Counted from the stretch's first letter, positions 1-9,646 are shown. The stretch is 64,000 nucleotides of DNA from Winogradskyella endarachnes (GCF_009741275.1 NZ_WOWS01000002.1:1-64000); one strand, 5' to 3'. Numbers and translations are program-made. The notes: generated by a model not told the origin, from the sequence alone.

Positions 1-644
1 CAACAGATTACAGTTTTGTATGGACTTATGAAGGCGTAGAAATTGCAGGCGCAACAGAAGGTACTTATATGCCAACAGCAGAAGGTATTTATGGTGTTAC
101 AGTTACTAACACGCTAACCGATTGTGAGCATTACGATGAGACCTTAGTAATAGAAAGTGAGCCACCAAGTTTAACAATTGAGCAATTAACACAAGCATTT
201 GCAGAAAATCACGTTATACAAGTAGTATTAGGAGATGAGATAGGGGACTATGAATTTAGTTTAGATGGCGGACCATGGCAAGATGCGTTAGTATTTAGCA
301 ATGTATCAGCAGGTGAACATGAGGTTATAGCCAGAGATAAGAATGGCTGTGGAACAGAGACTGCGACAACGTTTATCGTAGATTACCCATTATACTTTAC
401 ACCTAATGGCGATGGATTTAATGAAACTTGGAATATCCCAGGTATTGGAAGTAATGCAAAAATTTATATATTTGACAGGTATGGAAAACTGTTGAAACAA
501 TTGAGTCCAGATGGAAGCGGTTGGGATGGAACATATAATGGTAGTTTAATGCCAACCAGTGATTATTGGTTTACAGTAGAATACGACGAACCAGGCACTG
601 ATATCCGTAAAGAATTTAAAGCCCATTTTACCTTGAAACGATAA
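1..644 (+). CDS. T9SS type B sorting-domain secreted protein, C-terminal part (5' end outside window)
   Basis: The reading frame is already open at base 3 and runs to TAA at 642-644, so only the C-terminal part of a larger exported protein is present. The first ATG inside the window (69) is not the true start, because coding continues upstream of it. The segment has Ig/PKD-like beta-sandwich sequence, then the gliding motility-associated C-terminal domain, seen as FTPNGDGFNETW, IYIFDRYGKLL, GWDGTYNG and a basic LKR end. In this family that domain is the signal for export through the type IX secretion system and surface attachment or release. A PorP/SprF-like gene starts 7 bases after the stop, the usual partner arrangement. 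The substrate or adhesive role of the full protein cannot be judged from this fragment. Confidence 0.9.
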   Translation, partial: TDYSFVWTYEGVEIAGATEGTYMPTAEGIYGVTVTNTLTDCEHYDETLVIESEPPSLTIEQLTQAFAENHVIQVVLGDEIGDYEFSLDGGPWQDALVFSNVSAGEHEVIARDKNGCGTETATTFIVDYPLYFTPNGDGFNETWNIPGIGSNAKIYIFDRYGKLLKQLSPDGSGWDGTYNGSLMPTSDYWFTVEYDEPGTDIRKEFKAHFTLKR

Positions 645-651
645 TAAAAAT

Positions 652-1665
652 ATGAAATTAAAAAAGTATTGTTTAGTAGCCCTAATATCCTTAGTAGCAA
701 ATTTTGGATTTACTCAAGAAGGAATCCCAGTCTATTCAGACTATTTAACAGACAATTATTACCTAATTCACCCGTCAATGGCTGGTGTTGCAAATTGTGC
801 AAAAATTAGATTAACAGCTAGGCAACAATGGTTTGGTGTAGATGATGCGCCGAGTTTGCAAACGCTAAGTATGAATGGTAGATTAGGAGACTCTCCTGTG
901 GCACTTGGTGGTGTTCTTTTTAATGACGCCAATGGTTATCACTCAACAGTTGGTGGTTATGCAACTTTTGCATATCATTTAATGTTTTCTAGAAATGAGA
1001 TTGATTTAAATATGTTATCATTTGGATTAAGTGCAGGATTCTTACAATATAAGTTAGATGAATCTACTTTTTTAGCGCCTGGTGAAATAGATGCAATTAT
1101 AAATGGAGGAGTGCAGAGCGCAACTAATTTTAATATGGATTTTGGTTTTTCTTATCATTTTATAGATTTCTATGCACATTTTACTGCTAAGAACATTTTA
1201 GATAATGATGGTATTAACTGGAATGGCGAGGATGGATTTGAATACAGAAATTTAAGAACTTATCTGTTATCCTCTGGTTATACTTTTAGTAAGTTTGGTA
1301 GTGAATGGAGTTATGAGCCTTCTATAATGTATATGTATAGAGATGCAACAGAAGAATCTTCTATTGACATTAATGCAAAGGTTTATAAAGAAATGGATTT
1401 TGGTAAAGTTTGGGGTGGATTATCTTACAGACGTAGTTTAGATGGTGCACAGTTTCAAGATGGTTCTGGTGTAAGTAGCCAAAAATTACAGTACATTACG
1501 CCTTTTGTAGGTGTAGATTATAATAATTTTGTATTTGCGTATACCTATTCTTATCAATCAAATACAGTGAATTTTAATACAGGCGGCTTTCATCAGTTTA
1601 CTTTAGGCTTCAACTTTAATTGTAGAAGAGAGAAGTATGAGTGTAACTGTCCGGCAATTAATTAA
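652..1665 (+). CDS. PorP/SprF family type IX secretion outer-membrane protein
   Basis: The 337-residue protein has an N-terminal signal peptide ending near FGFTQ, followed by NYYLIHPSMAGV and RLTARQQWFG, which are typical of the PorP/SprF family. The remainder looks like amphipathic beta strands of an outer-membrane barrel with a short Cys-containing tail. SprF-type proteins are needed for secretion or surface anchoring of the T9SS type B protein encoded just upstream, which fits the 7-base gap here. Family length (about 300-340) matches. A strong hairpin terminator follows. It probably acts with the upstream partial gene as one transcription unit; which cargo it serves is inferred only from position. 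Confidence 0.9.
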   Translation: MKLKKYCLVALISLVANFGFTQEGIPVYSDYLTDNYYLIHPSMAGVANCAKIRLTARQQWFGVDDAPSLQTLSMNGRLGDSPVALGGVLFNDANGYHSTVGGYATFAYHLMFSRNEIDLNMLSFGLSAGFLQYKLDESTFLAPGEIDAIINGGVQSATNFNMDFGFSYHFIDFYAHFTAKNILDNDGINWNGEDGFEYRNLRTYLLSSGYTFSKFGSEWSYEPSIMYMYRDATEESSIDINAKVYKEMDFGKVWGGLSYRRSLDGAQFQDGSGVSSQKLQYITPFVGVDYNNFVFAYTYSYQSNTVNFNTGGFHQFTLGFNFNCRREKYECNCPAIN

Positions 1666-1684
1666 GACCATATTTTATAATACA

Positions 1685-1714
1685 AAAAAGGCTCAATGTA
1701 AATTGAGCCTTTTT
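1685..1714. terminator. Bidirectional intrinsic terminator between convergent genes
   Basis: A perfect 13-bp stem (1685-1697 with 1702-1714) with a GTAA loop is flanked by A-tract and T-tract. It therefore gives a U-run on both strands and serves the PorP/SprF gene (plus) and the VWA lipoprotein gene (minus). Confidence 0.9.
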
Positions 1715-1731
1715 CTTTTTCTAAATTTAAC

Positions 1732-2901
1732 TTATTCCCATTTATAATTCCTCTTTTCAGCTTGTGATTTTAAAGCTTCAAGCATTGCACTTTCTAAATT
1801 ATTAGAACTTTTTGTGTTTTGTTTCGCAATATAATTTCGTCGTTTTTTGTTTAAGTTTTCAATTTCTTCTTGAAGTTTTTCTCGTGCCTTCCCTTTCTGT
1901 TCAACATAAGTTTTAATTTCTGCTTTAGATTTTCCTTTTAATTCGTTAGGTAGTTCCTCTTCATCTAAATCATCATAAGAAAAGCTTTTGTCCTTTTCAG
2001 CATCTACTAAATCCCAAGAGCTATTTATATATAAACGAGAGCTTTTACTAACTGTTCTACTTACTGCATTCGCTTTATTGTAGCTTAAAGCATTGGTGTC
2101 TTGTTCTGCTTGCATTTCCATTTTTTTTCTCCCAGCACTACCATACGCTACGTAGGTTTTATTTAATTTTTCATTCAATTCTAAAATTTTGTCATCGTAA
2201 GGAGAGGCAATATGTACGGTTGACTCATTGTGGTCTATAGCCATGTAATTACCATGTGTTAAATCTGCGCCATCTTTCCAAGATGTTGAGATGCCTAGAT
2301 TATAATCACCACAAAAAATGGTATTTACTGTAACATCGTTTTGATGTGCTAATTTAGTTGCATCCTTATAATTTACATTTCCTTGCGAGAAAGGTTCATT
2401 GCCAGCAATAAATATCAGTTTTAAATCGTCTTCGCTATTTCCCCATTCTAATTGGTTAAGTGCTGTTTTAATCACTTTTCCGCAATATTCATTTCCACCA
2501 TTAGTTGTTAATGAAAACAGTGATTTTGAGATGTCATCTAAGTCGTCACTAAATGATAAGACCTGTCTTAGGTAACCTTCTTCAGCATTAAGGTTATCAT
2601 TTCCATATTCGTAAAGCGCAATTTTTAAATTAGGGCTCTCATCTTCGCATTTTGCATAAGATAATTCATTTACAATTTTCCACAGTTGTGCTTTGGCTTG
2701 GTCTATTAAACCATCCATACTATTACTAGTATCTAACAAAAGGGCTACTTTAATTTCTGGTGTCGTTTCTTTTGTATTGGTGTTAATTATGGTTTCTGCA
2801 ATTAATTTGTCTGATATTTCTGTTTTTTTATTGTTTGCATTACAAGCCATAAGTGTTGTTAGGCTAAATGCAATGACTAAAGACTTAAGTACTGTTTTCA
2901 T
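1732..2901 (-). CDS. VWA domain lipoprotein
   Basis: The 389-residue protein starts with a lipoprotein signal ending LTTLMAC (lipidated Cys20), so it is predicted to sit on a membrane facing the periplasm or surface. Residues about 50-230 form a von Willebrand factor A domain with the MIDAS motif DTSNS at 57-61. The C-terminal third is Lys/Glu-rich and helical. It starts 4 bases after the stop of the upstream SIMPL-like gene, so the two are almost certainly co-transcribed. VWA domains bind partner proteins through a metal ion; no substrate is evident. A specific function is not recognised. Confidence 0.85.
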   Translation of the reverse strand: MKTVLKSLVIAFSLTTLMACNANNKKTEISDKLIAETIINTNTKETTPEIKVALLLDTSNSMDGLIDQAKAQLWKIVNELSYAKCEDESPNLKIALYEYGNDNLNAEEGYLRQVLSFSDDLDDISKSLFSLTTNGGNEYCGKVIKTALNQLEWGNSEDDLKLIFIAGNEPFSQGNVNYKDATKLAHQNDVTVNTIFCGDYNLGISTSWKDGADLTHGNYMAIDHNESTVHIASPYDDKILELNEKLNKTYVAYGSAGRKKMEMQAEQDTNALSYNKANAVSRTVSKSSRLYINSSWDLVDAEKDKSFSYDDLDEEELPNELKGKSKAEIKTYVEQKGKAREKLQEEIENLNKKRRNYIAKQNTKSSNNLESAMLEALKSQAEKRNYKWE

Positions 2902-2905
2902 TTTT

Positions 2906-3937
2906 TTAATTTTTTGTGTTTAATTCTTTTACATCTATGGTTCCGTTTGGAGAAATTACGTAGTATTTGTGGTCTATTTTTGTTTCTACAATTGGCGTTG
3001 GTTTTTGTTCCTTTGGTTTTGGTGTAAAAACAAGTTTTATGTTCATGCCAATTTGAACAACTGGTTCTAAAATTGAAGGGTTTATAACCACATCATAAGT
3101 TTCATAAGTGAGCGGTTGATAATAATATGAGGTTTGCTTCTTTACAGTGGTTACTCCTTTACTTTTACTTAAGGCTTCAACAGATGTACTATTATAAGCT
3201 TGGTAACTTTGGTAAAAATCCTTTGGGAAATAGCAATATTTATCATCTGCTATGGCAACATCATAATTAGCCATATCAAAACCCAAAACGGTATAGTATT
3301 TTTTCTTGTCTTCAATTAGTGTTAATAATTTATCTTGAAGATTTTTATAGACTTCTTGAATATTTTCAATATAATAATCAACCTTTACTAAATTGTAAAC
3401 TTCGCTATGTGCACAAGCTTCTAAAATGGCTTCAAACTGATTAGTTTTAGTAAATTGAATATGGATGTTTTGTTGCAACTCAAACCCTTTAGGAACTTCA
3501 GAATAGGTTTTACTGAATAGTTTTTTGGTAACCTCTACCTCATAAATAGGAATAAAAGAAATCACGTCTATAGCAATATCTTTAGCCAAAATTCCTTTGG
3601 TCTTTAGATGGTATTTAATACTATCAATTCGTGCTTTCATTAACTGATTGGTTTTGTCTGCAGAAGGTCCCATTTGAGACACATTAAAGATTGCTGTGTA
3701 AGTAGTAGCACTCACATTCTGTAAAGCTTTTACATCTACAGTAAGTACGTTGCTTGGGTATAATGTTTTATTAACCTGTTGTTGTACCGTTGGGTTATAA
3801 ATTTGGGCATTACCTGAGGATAATATATTCTGCCTAGATATATCTTGGGTAATTTCATTATAATTTCCTCTGTGTTGGGCATAAGCACTAAAACTAAATA
3901 GGAGCAAGAGTAGAATTGATAATTTAACTGATTTCAT
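2906..3937 (-). CDS. SIMPL-like (DUF541-related) exported protein
   Basis: A longer frame opens at 4018, but the likely start is the Met at 3935-3937. From there the protein begins with a clean signal peptide ending AYAQ, and the 27 residues upstream look non-coding. The mature part (about 320 residues) has the alternating strand/helix pattern of SIMPL/DUF541 proteins (DVKALQNVSATTYTAIFNVSQ, then RIDSIKYHLKTKGI), which are periplasmic proteins of poorly known role. It is the first gene of a two-gene unit with the VWA lipoprotein. The family assignment is tentative: the pattern fits but I see no diagnostic catalytic motif. The unit is divergent from the kinase gene that begins near 4151. Confidence 0.6.
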   Translation of the reverse strand: MKSVKLSILLLLLFSFSAYAQHRGNYNEITQDISRQNILSSGNAQIYNPTVQQQVNKTLYPSNVLTVDVKALQNVSATTYTAIFNVSQMGPSADKTNQLMKARIDSIKYHLKTKGILAKDIAIDVISFIPIYEVEVTKKLFSKTYSEVPKGFELQQNIHIQFTKTNQFEAILEACAHSEVYNLVKVDYYIENIQEVYKNLQDKLLTLIEDKKKYYTVLGFDMANYDVAIADDKYCYFPKDFYQSYQAYNSTSVEALSKSKGVTTVKKQTSYYYQPLTYETYDVVINPSILEPVVQIGMNIKLVFTPKPKEQKPTPIVETKIDHKYYVISPNGTIDVKELNTKN

Positions 3938-4100
3938 TTTTCTAATTGTTTTTTGATTTACGTGTAAAGCTCTGCTGAAAAAACAGTGATTTAAAACCAG
4001 AATGAGTGAAGTAACCATTTAGATGAGTGAAACGGTCTAGTATTTTAGTTGAATAGGTATATTTAGAGTAAAATTGATTTCAATTACAGATAAGCTATTT

Positions 4101-4129
4101 TTTGAAACCAAATAAAGTATGTAAGTTTA
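4101..4129 (+). promoter_or_regulatory. Predicted promoter of the LytS-like kinase gene
   Basis: TTTG at 4101-4104, then 17 bases, then TAAGTTTA at 4122-4129, a 7/8 match to the Bacteroidota element TAnnTTTG. If used, transcription starts near 4136, which rules out the GTG at 4130 as start codon and favours GTG 4151. Confidence 0.5.
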
Positions 4130-4150
4130 GTGCAACAAATAAGTAATTAC

Positions 4151-6325
4151 GTGAATATTTCTAAATCATATGGTCTTCTAATCCTCTTTTGGCTAATTGG
4201 CTTTTTTGCCTTTTCTCAACAAAGAGAAATAGATAATAGCGCTTCTAATATTAGCACTGTTTTTACTATAAGAGGTTCTGTTTATGAAAAAGAATCCTAT
4301 AAGCCGTATAAAAATGTGGAGATTTTAGTAAACGGCGGACAATATACCAGAACCTTTGCAGACGGAACATTTAATATTAAAGCTAAAATTGGAGACGAAC
4401 TTATTATTAGCCATGATGATTTTGAAACCATTTATTATACCGTAACCTCAAATGAACGCATAACTATTGAGGTTATTGATGCCAAACAAAATGGTAGACG
4501 TTCTAAAATTACATCTAATTTTAAGCGCTTTAATGAAATGATAGATTCTGCAGATGTCTATTTAAAGACTGATGCAGAAAAGAGTATTAAGTTTATTGGT
4601 GATGCGTTGAATGTTGATAGTAGCGCAGAGCAAAATGCACAAGCCTATGAATTATTAGGTGACGTTTATATGTATTGGAAACAATACGATTTGGCTATTT
4701 CTGCTTTTAAAACGAGTATACAAAACACCGAAAAAATCTCTGCAAAACTTAAATTAGCTAAGGCATACCGAAATGAAGGCAATTATGATAAAAGCTTAAA
4801 AGAATACACAAGTATAGATGAAAAGAAGTTATCTAATTATGAAAAAACGGTATGGTTTGAAGGCATTGGAGATACCTATGTAAAACTAAAAGATTTTTCT
4901 AAAGCGATAAAAGCTTACCAAGATGGTTTAAAAGTGGCTAATAAACATTTAATAGCACCTAAAGTCACAGATTTAAACTCTAAAATGGCACAAGTTTACA
5001 GTGACCAAGGCCAAACAAGTAAGGCAAAAGTGTTGTTTAATAATTCATTAAATTTAGCTAAAAATGAAAATAAAAAACGCGCTGTAGAAGAGCAAGTAAA
5101 GGTCGCTGAATTTAATAGTTTAAATGCGGATTACGATGATGAGATAGTATTAAGAAAAGAGGCGATTGAAGCTATAAAAGATATTGAAAAAGATTCTATA
5201 ATTGCCAACGAAAGCCCAATTACAATTCAAAAACAAAACTATAAAATTGGTAATGCCTATTATCTTCAGAATGATATGGAAAGCGCTATTCCATATTATG
5301 AAAAAAGTATAGAAGAAGCTGATAAAAAAGAAGATTTAGATGTAAAAATGGATGCAACACGGAAATTGTCCGAAGCACATTTAAGAGCAGGTAATACGGA
5401 GAAAGCCATAGCTTATAGTGAGGCGTATAACAATGTAGTGGATCAACAATATGCAAAAAAAATACAAGAAATTTCTCAAGCGGCACGTTTTAGTAGAAAC
5501 ATAGCAGAACAACAAAATAGAATTACCTCTTTAGAAAGCGACAGAGCCTTATCTAGAAGTAAATATGAGCTAACACAAGAACAAAACAAAAACCAAAAAA
5601 TTATTATTTATAGTTTAATAGGTGGTTTAATTTTACTTTTAATAACAGGTTATTTAATGTTTAAATACATTAAACAACAACGATTAGCAAATAATTTATT
5701 AGCACTAAAATCGTTACGTAGCCAAATGAATCCACACTTTATTTTTAACGCTTTAAATTCTGTAAATACATTTATTGCAACCAACGATGAACGCACGGCA
5801 AACAAATATTTAACAGACTTTTCAAAATTAATGCGTGCTGTTTTAGAAAATAGCGAAGAGGACTTTATTCCATTAAAAAAAGAGGTAGAATTATTAAATT
5901 TATACACTCAGCTAGAGCATTTTAGATTTCAAGATAAATTTGACTATTCCATAGACGTAGATGAATCTATTGATGTAGACGATTATCAAATTCCACCAAT
6001 GCTACTGCAGCCTTATATAGAAAATGCGGTTTGGCATGGCTTGCGCTATAAAAATGAAAAAGGACATTTACATATTTATATTCAACCAAAATCTAAAGAC
6101 GAAATTACCATAACCATTGCAGATAACGGCATTGGGAGAGAACGTTCTAAAGCGTTAAAAACTGACCATCAGAAAAAGCAGAATTCAAAAGGAATGAACA
6201 ACATAAAAAAACGTGTTTCAATTTTAAATGAAATGTATAAAGATAAGGTAGACGTAACCATTAGTGATTTTCAGGAATCTGAAGATGCAGGTACTAAAGT
6301 TGTTGTTACATTAAAAAAAGATTAA
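4151..6325 (+). CDS. LytS-type sensor histidine kinase with TPR repeats
   Basis: The frame is open from 4130 (GTG), but the next GTG at 4151 places the start just before the signal/anchor segment and downstream of a predicted promoter. Order of domains: N-terminal hydrophobic segment ending FAFSQQ; a carboxypeptidase regulatory-like beta domain (about 40-110); TPR-type helical repeats (about 130-440); a coiled coil; one membrane segment (about 490-512); a His_kinase domain with MNPHFIFNALNS, whose His is near residue 529; and an HATPase domain with PPMLLQPYIENAVWHGL and ADNGIGRERS. This is the LytS/YehU class. The TPR part is presumably periplasmic and sensory. Its regulator gene follows after 2 bases, so the two form a two-component pair. 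The signal sensed is unknown. Confidence 0.9.
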   Translation: MNISKSYGLLILFWLIGFFAFSQQREIDNSASNISTVFTIRGSVYEKESYKPYKNVEILVNGGQYTRTFADGTFNIKAKIGDELIISHDDFETIYYTVTSNERITIEVIDAKQNGRRSKITSNFKRFNEMIDSADVYLKTDAEKSIKFIGDALNVDSSAEQNAQAYELLGDVYMYWKQYDLAISAFKTSIQNTEKISAKLKLAKAYRNEGNYDKSLKEYTSIDEKKLSNYEKTVWFEGIGDTYVKLKDFSKAIKAYQDGLKVANKHLIAPKVTDLNSKMAQVYSDQGQTSKAKVLFNNSLNLAKNENKKRAVEEQVKVAEFNSLNADYDDEIVLRKEAIEAIKDIEKDSIIANESPITIQKQNYKIGNAYYLQNDMESAIPYYEKSIEEADKKEDLDVKMDATRKLSEAHLRAGNTEKAIAYSEAYNNVVDQQYAKKIQEISQAARFSRNIAEQQNRITSLESDRALSRSKYELTQEQNKNQKIIIYSLIGGLILLLITGYLMFKYIKQQRLANNLLALKSLRSQMNPHFIFNALNSVNTFIATNDERTANKYLTDFSKLMRAVLENSEEDFIPLKKEVELLNLYTQLEHFRFQDKFDYSIDVDESIDVDDYQIPPMLLQPYIENAVWHGLRYKNEKGHLHIYIQPKSKDEITITIADNGIGRERSKALKTDHQKKQNSKGMNNIKKRVSILNEMYKDKVDVTISDFQESEDAGTKVVVTLKKD

Positions 6326-6327
6326 TT

Positions 6328-7062
6328 ATGACACTAAAGGCTATTATAGTAGAAGACGAAGAAAACAGTAGGTTAATCCTAAGAAATTACCTCACCAAAT
6401 ATTGTCCTAATATTTCAATTTTAGGTGAAGCTTCTAACGTAGAGGAAGGCTTAGTTTTAATAAGAAATAATGATTTAGACGTTGTGTTTTTAGATGTAGA
6501 AATGCCATATGGTAATGCCTTTGATTTATTAGATAAAGTAGGAGATATTAATTTTGAAACCATTTTTGTAACCGCCTTTAATCATTATGCTATTGAAGCT
6601 TTAAATGCGCATGCTTCATATTACTTAATGAAACCAATTTCTATAGATGAATTAATAAAAGCTGTGGATTATGTAACAGAAATAAGGACTAAAGAAGATG
6701 CTTTACAAGATGAAGTTTTAGTGCCTAAAACAAATTATGTAAATGGAAAAATTACCATTCCGCAACAAGATGGTTTTGAAGTTATAGACACAGCAGATAT
6801 TATGTTTTGCAAAGCCGATGATAATTATACCGAAATATATCTCAATAACAATAAAAAGAAACTCGTTAGTAAAACTTTAAAATATATTGAAGAAAGTTTA
6901 GCTGAAGCCAATTTTGCTAGAGTACATAAAAGCTATTTAGTTAATGTCAATGAAATTGTAAAGTACGTAAAAGGCAAAGGAGGAAGCGTTGTACTAAGTA
7001 ATGGAAAAGAGATAATGGTATCAGCTTCTAAAAAAGCCGATTTGTTAGCTTATTTTAAATAA
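6328..7062 (+). CDS. LytTR-family response regulator
   Basis: The 244-residue protein has an N-terminal receiver domain (about 3-120) with acidic EDE at 9-11, phospho-acceptor Asp56 in FLDVEMP, a conserved Thr in FVTAFNHYA and Lys in YYLMKP. A LytTR DNA-binding domain follows (about 145-244), including ADDNYTEIYL and FARVHKSYLVN. It starts 2 bases after the kinase stop, so it is the cognate regulator. LytTR regulators usually bind direct repeats upstream of cell-envelope or secretion genes; the targets here are not visible. Confidence 0.93.
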   Translation: MTLKAIIVEDEENSRLILRNYLTKYCPNISILGEASNVEEGLVLIRNNDLDVVFLDVEMPYGNAFDLLDKVGDINFETIFVTAFNHYAIEALNAHASYYLMKPISIDELIKAVDYVTEIRTKEDALQDEVLVPKTNYVNGKITIPQQDGFEVIDTADIMFCKADDNYTEIYLNNNKKKLVSKTLKYIEESLAEANFARVHKSYLVNVNEIVKYVKGKGGSVVLSNGKEIMVSASKKADLLAYFK

Positions 7063-7140
7063 GTTTTTATCTGTTTTTTCAAGTTTAGATACATACTAGT
7101 TTAGTGTTGTTTCAATTAAAGAGATTCTTTTTTTAAGGAA

Positions 7141-7932
7141 TTAAACACTCAATTCAACTACCAATCCTTCATTAGACCTTACATTAAAAACTGTATTATC
7201 TTCAAAAATGAGGTATTGTCCTTTTATTCCAATTAATTTTCCAGAATAACTAGGAGTTTTATTAATATTAAGACTTTTAGGTTTTACAGGATATTGTTCT
7301 ACAGGGAAATGTAAGTGCGTTTCAGAATTGTTTTCTATATAATATTGTTGCGTTTGCTCTGGTATATATTGCTTTAACTTTTGACGCCATTCTAATAGAT
7401 TTTCATCTTTTATTTCATTTTTTAGCATAGTACGCCAATTAGTCTTGTCGCCAACATGTTCTTTTAGAGCAACTTCAGTAATTCCGGCTAAATAACGATT
7501 TGGTACTTCAACAATTTCTAAGGCTTCATGTGCACCTTGATCTATCCAACGTGTTGGTACTTGGCTTTTTCTGGTTACACCAACTTTTACATTGCTAGAA
7601 TTGGCTAAATACACAATATGTGGTTGCAGTTGTACCTTTTTCTCATAGTCTAAATCTCTATCTTCTTTGCCTAAATGTGCTGTACTTAACTCTGGCCTCA
7701 TAATCCAATCACCAGCCAAGGGTTGATCAAAAAAGCACGTTCTACAAAAGCCTTGTCGGTAAATAGGTTTGTCTAAGCCACAGCTTAAACATTGGTGCCC
7801 AACAAGTTTTATGTTAATGGTTTTATTCAATAATTGATTCATATGTATAAAATCATTTTCAAAGACCAAATAGTACTGAATGGGATCTAAAAACTCGGTT
7901 TGCATTTTTGTAAGAACTCCTGTAAAAACCAT
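7141..7932 (-). CDS. DUF2797 family zinc-binding protein
   Basis: The frame is open up to 8091, overlapping the divergent GH3-family gene, but similarity to DUF2797 starts only at MVFTGVLTKM, i.e. the Met at 7930-7932 (263 residues, the usual family length); Met at 7956 is a second option. Two CxxC-type pairs (CLSCG and CRTCF, residues about 45-65) suggest a zinc ribbon. A possible minus-strand -7 element (TAATTTTG, 8017-8024) lies downstream of the long-form start, supporting the shorter start. The biochemical role of DUF2797 proteins is not established. Confidence 0.8.
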   Translation of the reverse strand: MVFTGVLTKMQTEFLDPIQYYLVFENDFIHMNQLLNKTINIKLVGHQCLSCGLDKPIYRQGFCRTCFFDQPLAGDWIMRPELSTAHLGKEDRDLDYEKKVQLQPHIVYLANSSNVKVGVTRKSQVPTRWIDQGAHEALEIVEVPNRYLAGITEVALKEHVGDKTNWRTMLKNEIKDENLLEWRQKLKQYIPEQTQQYYIENNSETHLHFPVEQYPVKPKSLNINKTPSYSGKLIGIKGQYLIFEDNTVFNVRSNEGLVVELSV

Positions 7933-8077
7933 AAAAGAATTTAGTATTTTTATCATTCTGGCTTTACTTTGATTTTTGTGTTGTAGCCAGACATGAATAT
8001 TTAGATTATTTAGATTCAAAATTACAAACAATAACTGAAATATTAAATCTCGTTTAGCGAGTAAATATAGCTTATCC

Positions 8078-9595
8078 ATGCCAATTCCCATTGTAAATTC
8101 TATTGCTTCTTGGTTTTTAAAAAAGCGATTTCATCAAATAGAACTATTCATTAAATATCCTAACGAAGTACAAAATGAATTACTGTTTAAGTTATTAAAG
8201 TTTGCAAAAGATACTGAGATTGGCAGAAAATATAATTTTGAATCTATAAAAGACTACAGAGAGTTTAACCAAAGAATTCCTATTTCTAATTATGAAGAAG
8301 TTCACCCTTTAATTGAACGTTCTAGGCGTGGTGAACAAAATATATTTTGGCCAACCTCTATAAAATGGTTTGCTAAATCTAGCGGAACCACTAATGCTAA
8401 AAGTAAATTTATACCTGTTAGTATGGAGTCTTTAGAGGATTGCCATTACGCAGCAAGTAAAGATTTGCTTTGTATGTATTTAAACAATAACGAAGATGCA
8501 CAATTGTTTACAGGTAAAAGTTTGCGTTTAGGCGGAAGCAAAGAATTGTATAAAGAAAATGGAACTGTTTTTGGAGACTTAAGTGCTATTCTTATAGACA
8601 ATATGCCATTTTGGGCTGAGTTTAGTAGTACACCAAGCAGTAGAGTGTCTTTAATGAGTGATTGGGAAGTGAAAATGCAAGCCATTGTAGAAGAAACTAT
8701 AGAAGAGAATGTAACCAGTCTTGCTGGTGTGCCGTCTTGGATGTTGGTTTTATTAAACAATGTATTGGATAAAACAAATAAAGATAGTTTGTTTGATATT
8801 TGGCCTAATCTCGAAGTTTATTTTCATGGAGGCGTTAGTTTTAATCCTTATGCAGAGCAATATAAAGCCATATTACCGTCTAAAGATTTTAGATATTATG
8901 AAATTTATAATGCCTCTGAAGGTTTTTTTGCAATACAAGATCAAAATAATTCTTGCGACTTACTATTGATGTTAGATTACGGAATTTTTTATGAATTTAT
9001 TCCAATGGATACCTATAAAACGCCAGATCAAAAAGTAATACCTTTAAGTGAGGTAGAGCTCAATACTAATTATGCAGTTATTATAACAACAAACGCTGGT
9101 TTATGGCGCTACAAAATAGGAGATACAATAAAATTTGTTAGTTTAAGTCCACATAGAATTAAAGTTACCGGAAGAACTAAACACCATATTAATGCTTTTG
9201 GAGAAGAATTAATTATTGAAAATGCCGAAAGAGCCTTTAAAAGTGTCTGTAAACAAACAGCCTCAGAAATTGTAGATTATACAGCAGCACCAATTTTTAT
9301 GGAAGGAAAAGAAAAAGGTGCGCATGAGTGGATTATTGAGTTTAAAACACCACCAAAAGATATGTCTAATTTTGAAGTTTTATTTGATGAAGCCTTAAAA
9401 ACATTAAACTCCGATTATGATGCTAAGCGTCTAAATAATATGACTTTAAATAGTCCTAAAATACATAGTGCTCGCCCTAATTTATTTTATGATTGGTTAA
9501 AAAGTAACAATAAACTTGGAGGTCAGCATAAAGTACCACGTCTCTCTAATTCTAGATCATATTTAGAAGAATTATTGCGTTTAAATGAACAATAA
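8078..9595 (+). CDS. GH3-superfamily acyl-adenylating protein
   Basis: The 505-residue protein matches the GH3 auxin-responsive family in length and motifs: FAKSSGTTNAKSKFIPVS (phosphate/ATP-binding loop, about 93-110), YNASEGFFA (about 285), and RYKIGDTIKF plus GRTKHHINAFGEE in the C-terminal cap. In plants these enzymes adenylate carboxylates and join them to amino acids; bacterial members are common in Bacteroidota but their substrates are not known. ATG at 8078 is a good start, as the hydrophobic SIASWFLKKRFHQ region is typical. It is divergent from the DUF2797 gene. Confidence 0.88.
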   Translation: MPIPIVNSIASWFLKKRFHQIELFIKYPNEVQNELLFKLLKFAKDTEIGRKYNFESIKDYREFNQRIPISNYEEVHPLIERSRRGEQNIFWPTSIKWFAKSSGTTNAKSKFIPVSMESLEDCHYAASKDLLCMYLNNNEDAQLFTGKSLRLGGSKELYKENGTVFGDLSAILIDNMPFWAEFSSTPSSRVSLMSDWEVKMQAIVEETIEENVTSLAGVPSWMLVLLNNVLDKTNKDSLFDIWPNLEVYFHGGVSFNPYAEQYKAILPSKDFRYYEIYNASEGFFAIQDQNNSCDLLLMLDYGIFYEFIPMDTYKTPDQKVIPLSEVELNTNYAVIITTNAGLWRYKIGDTIKFVSLSPHRIKVTGRTKHHINAFGEELIIENAERAFKSVCKQTASEIVDYTAAPIFMEGKEKGAHEWIIEFKTPPKDMSNFEVLFDEALKTLNSDYDAKRLNNMTLNSPKIHSARPNLFYDWLKSNNKLGGQHKVPRLSNSRSYLEELLRLNEQ

Positions 9596-9630
9596 ATTCG
9601 ATTTATATTACTGTTATTGTTATAGTTAGT

Positions 9631-9646
9631 TTTTTATCGATAAAAA
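9631..9646. repeat. Perfect 16-bp palindrome TTTTTATCGATAAAAA
   Basis: A self-complementary 16-mer lies 35 bases after the GH3-family stop and about 90 bases before the PD40 gene. It could be a protein binding site or a weak hairpin end; the sequence does not decide. Confidence 0.4.

Noticed and set aside
7063..7140. Terminator between the LytTR gene and the DUF2797 gene
   Set aside because: T-rich stretches are present, but no stem of useful length could be drawn.
8078..9595. Plant-type auxin-conjugating enzyme acquired by transfer
   Set aside because: GH3-superfamily proteins are widespread in Bacteroidota and base composition matches the neighbours, so nothing points to recent transfer or to auxin as substrate.
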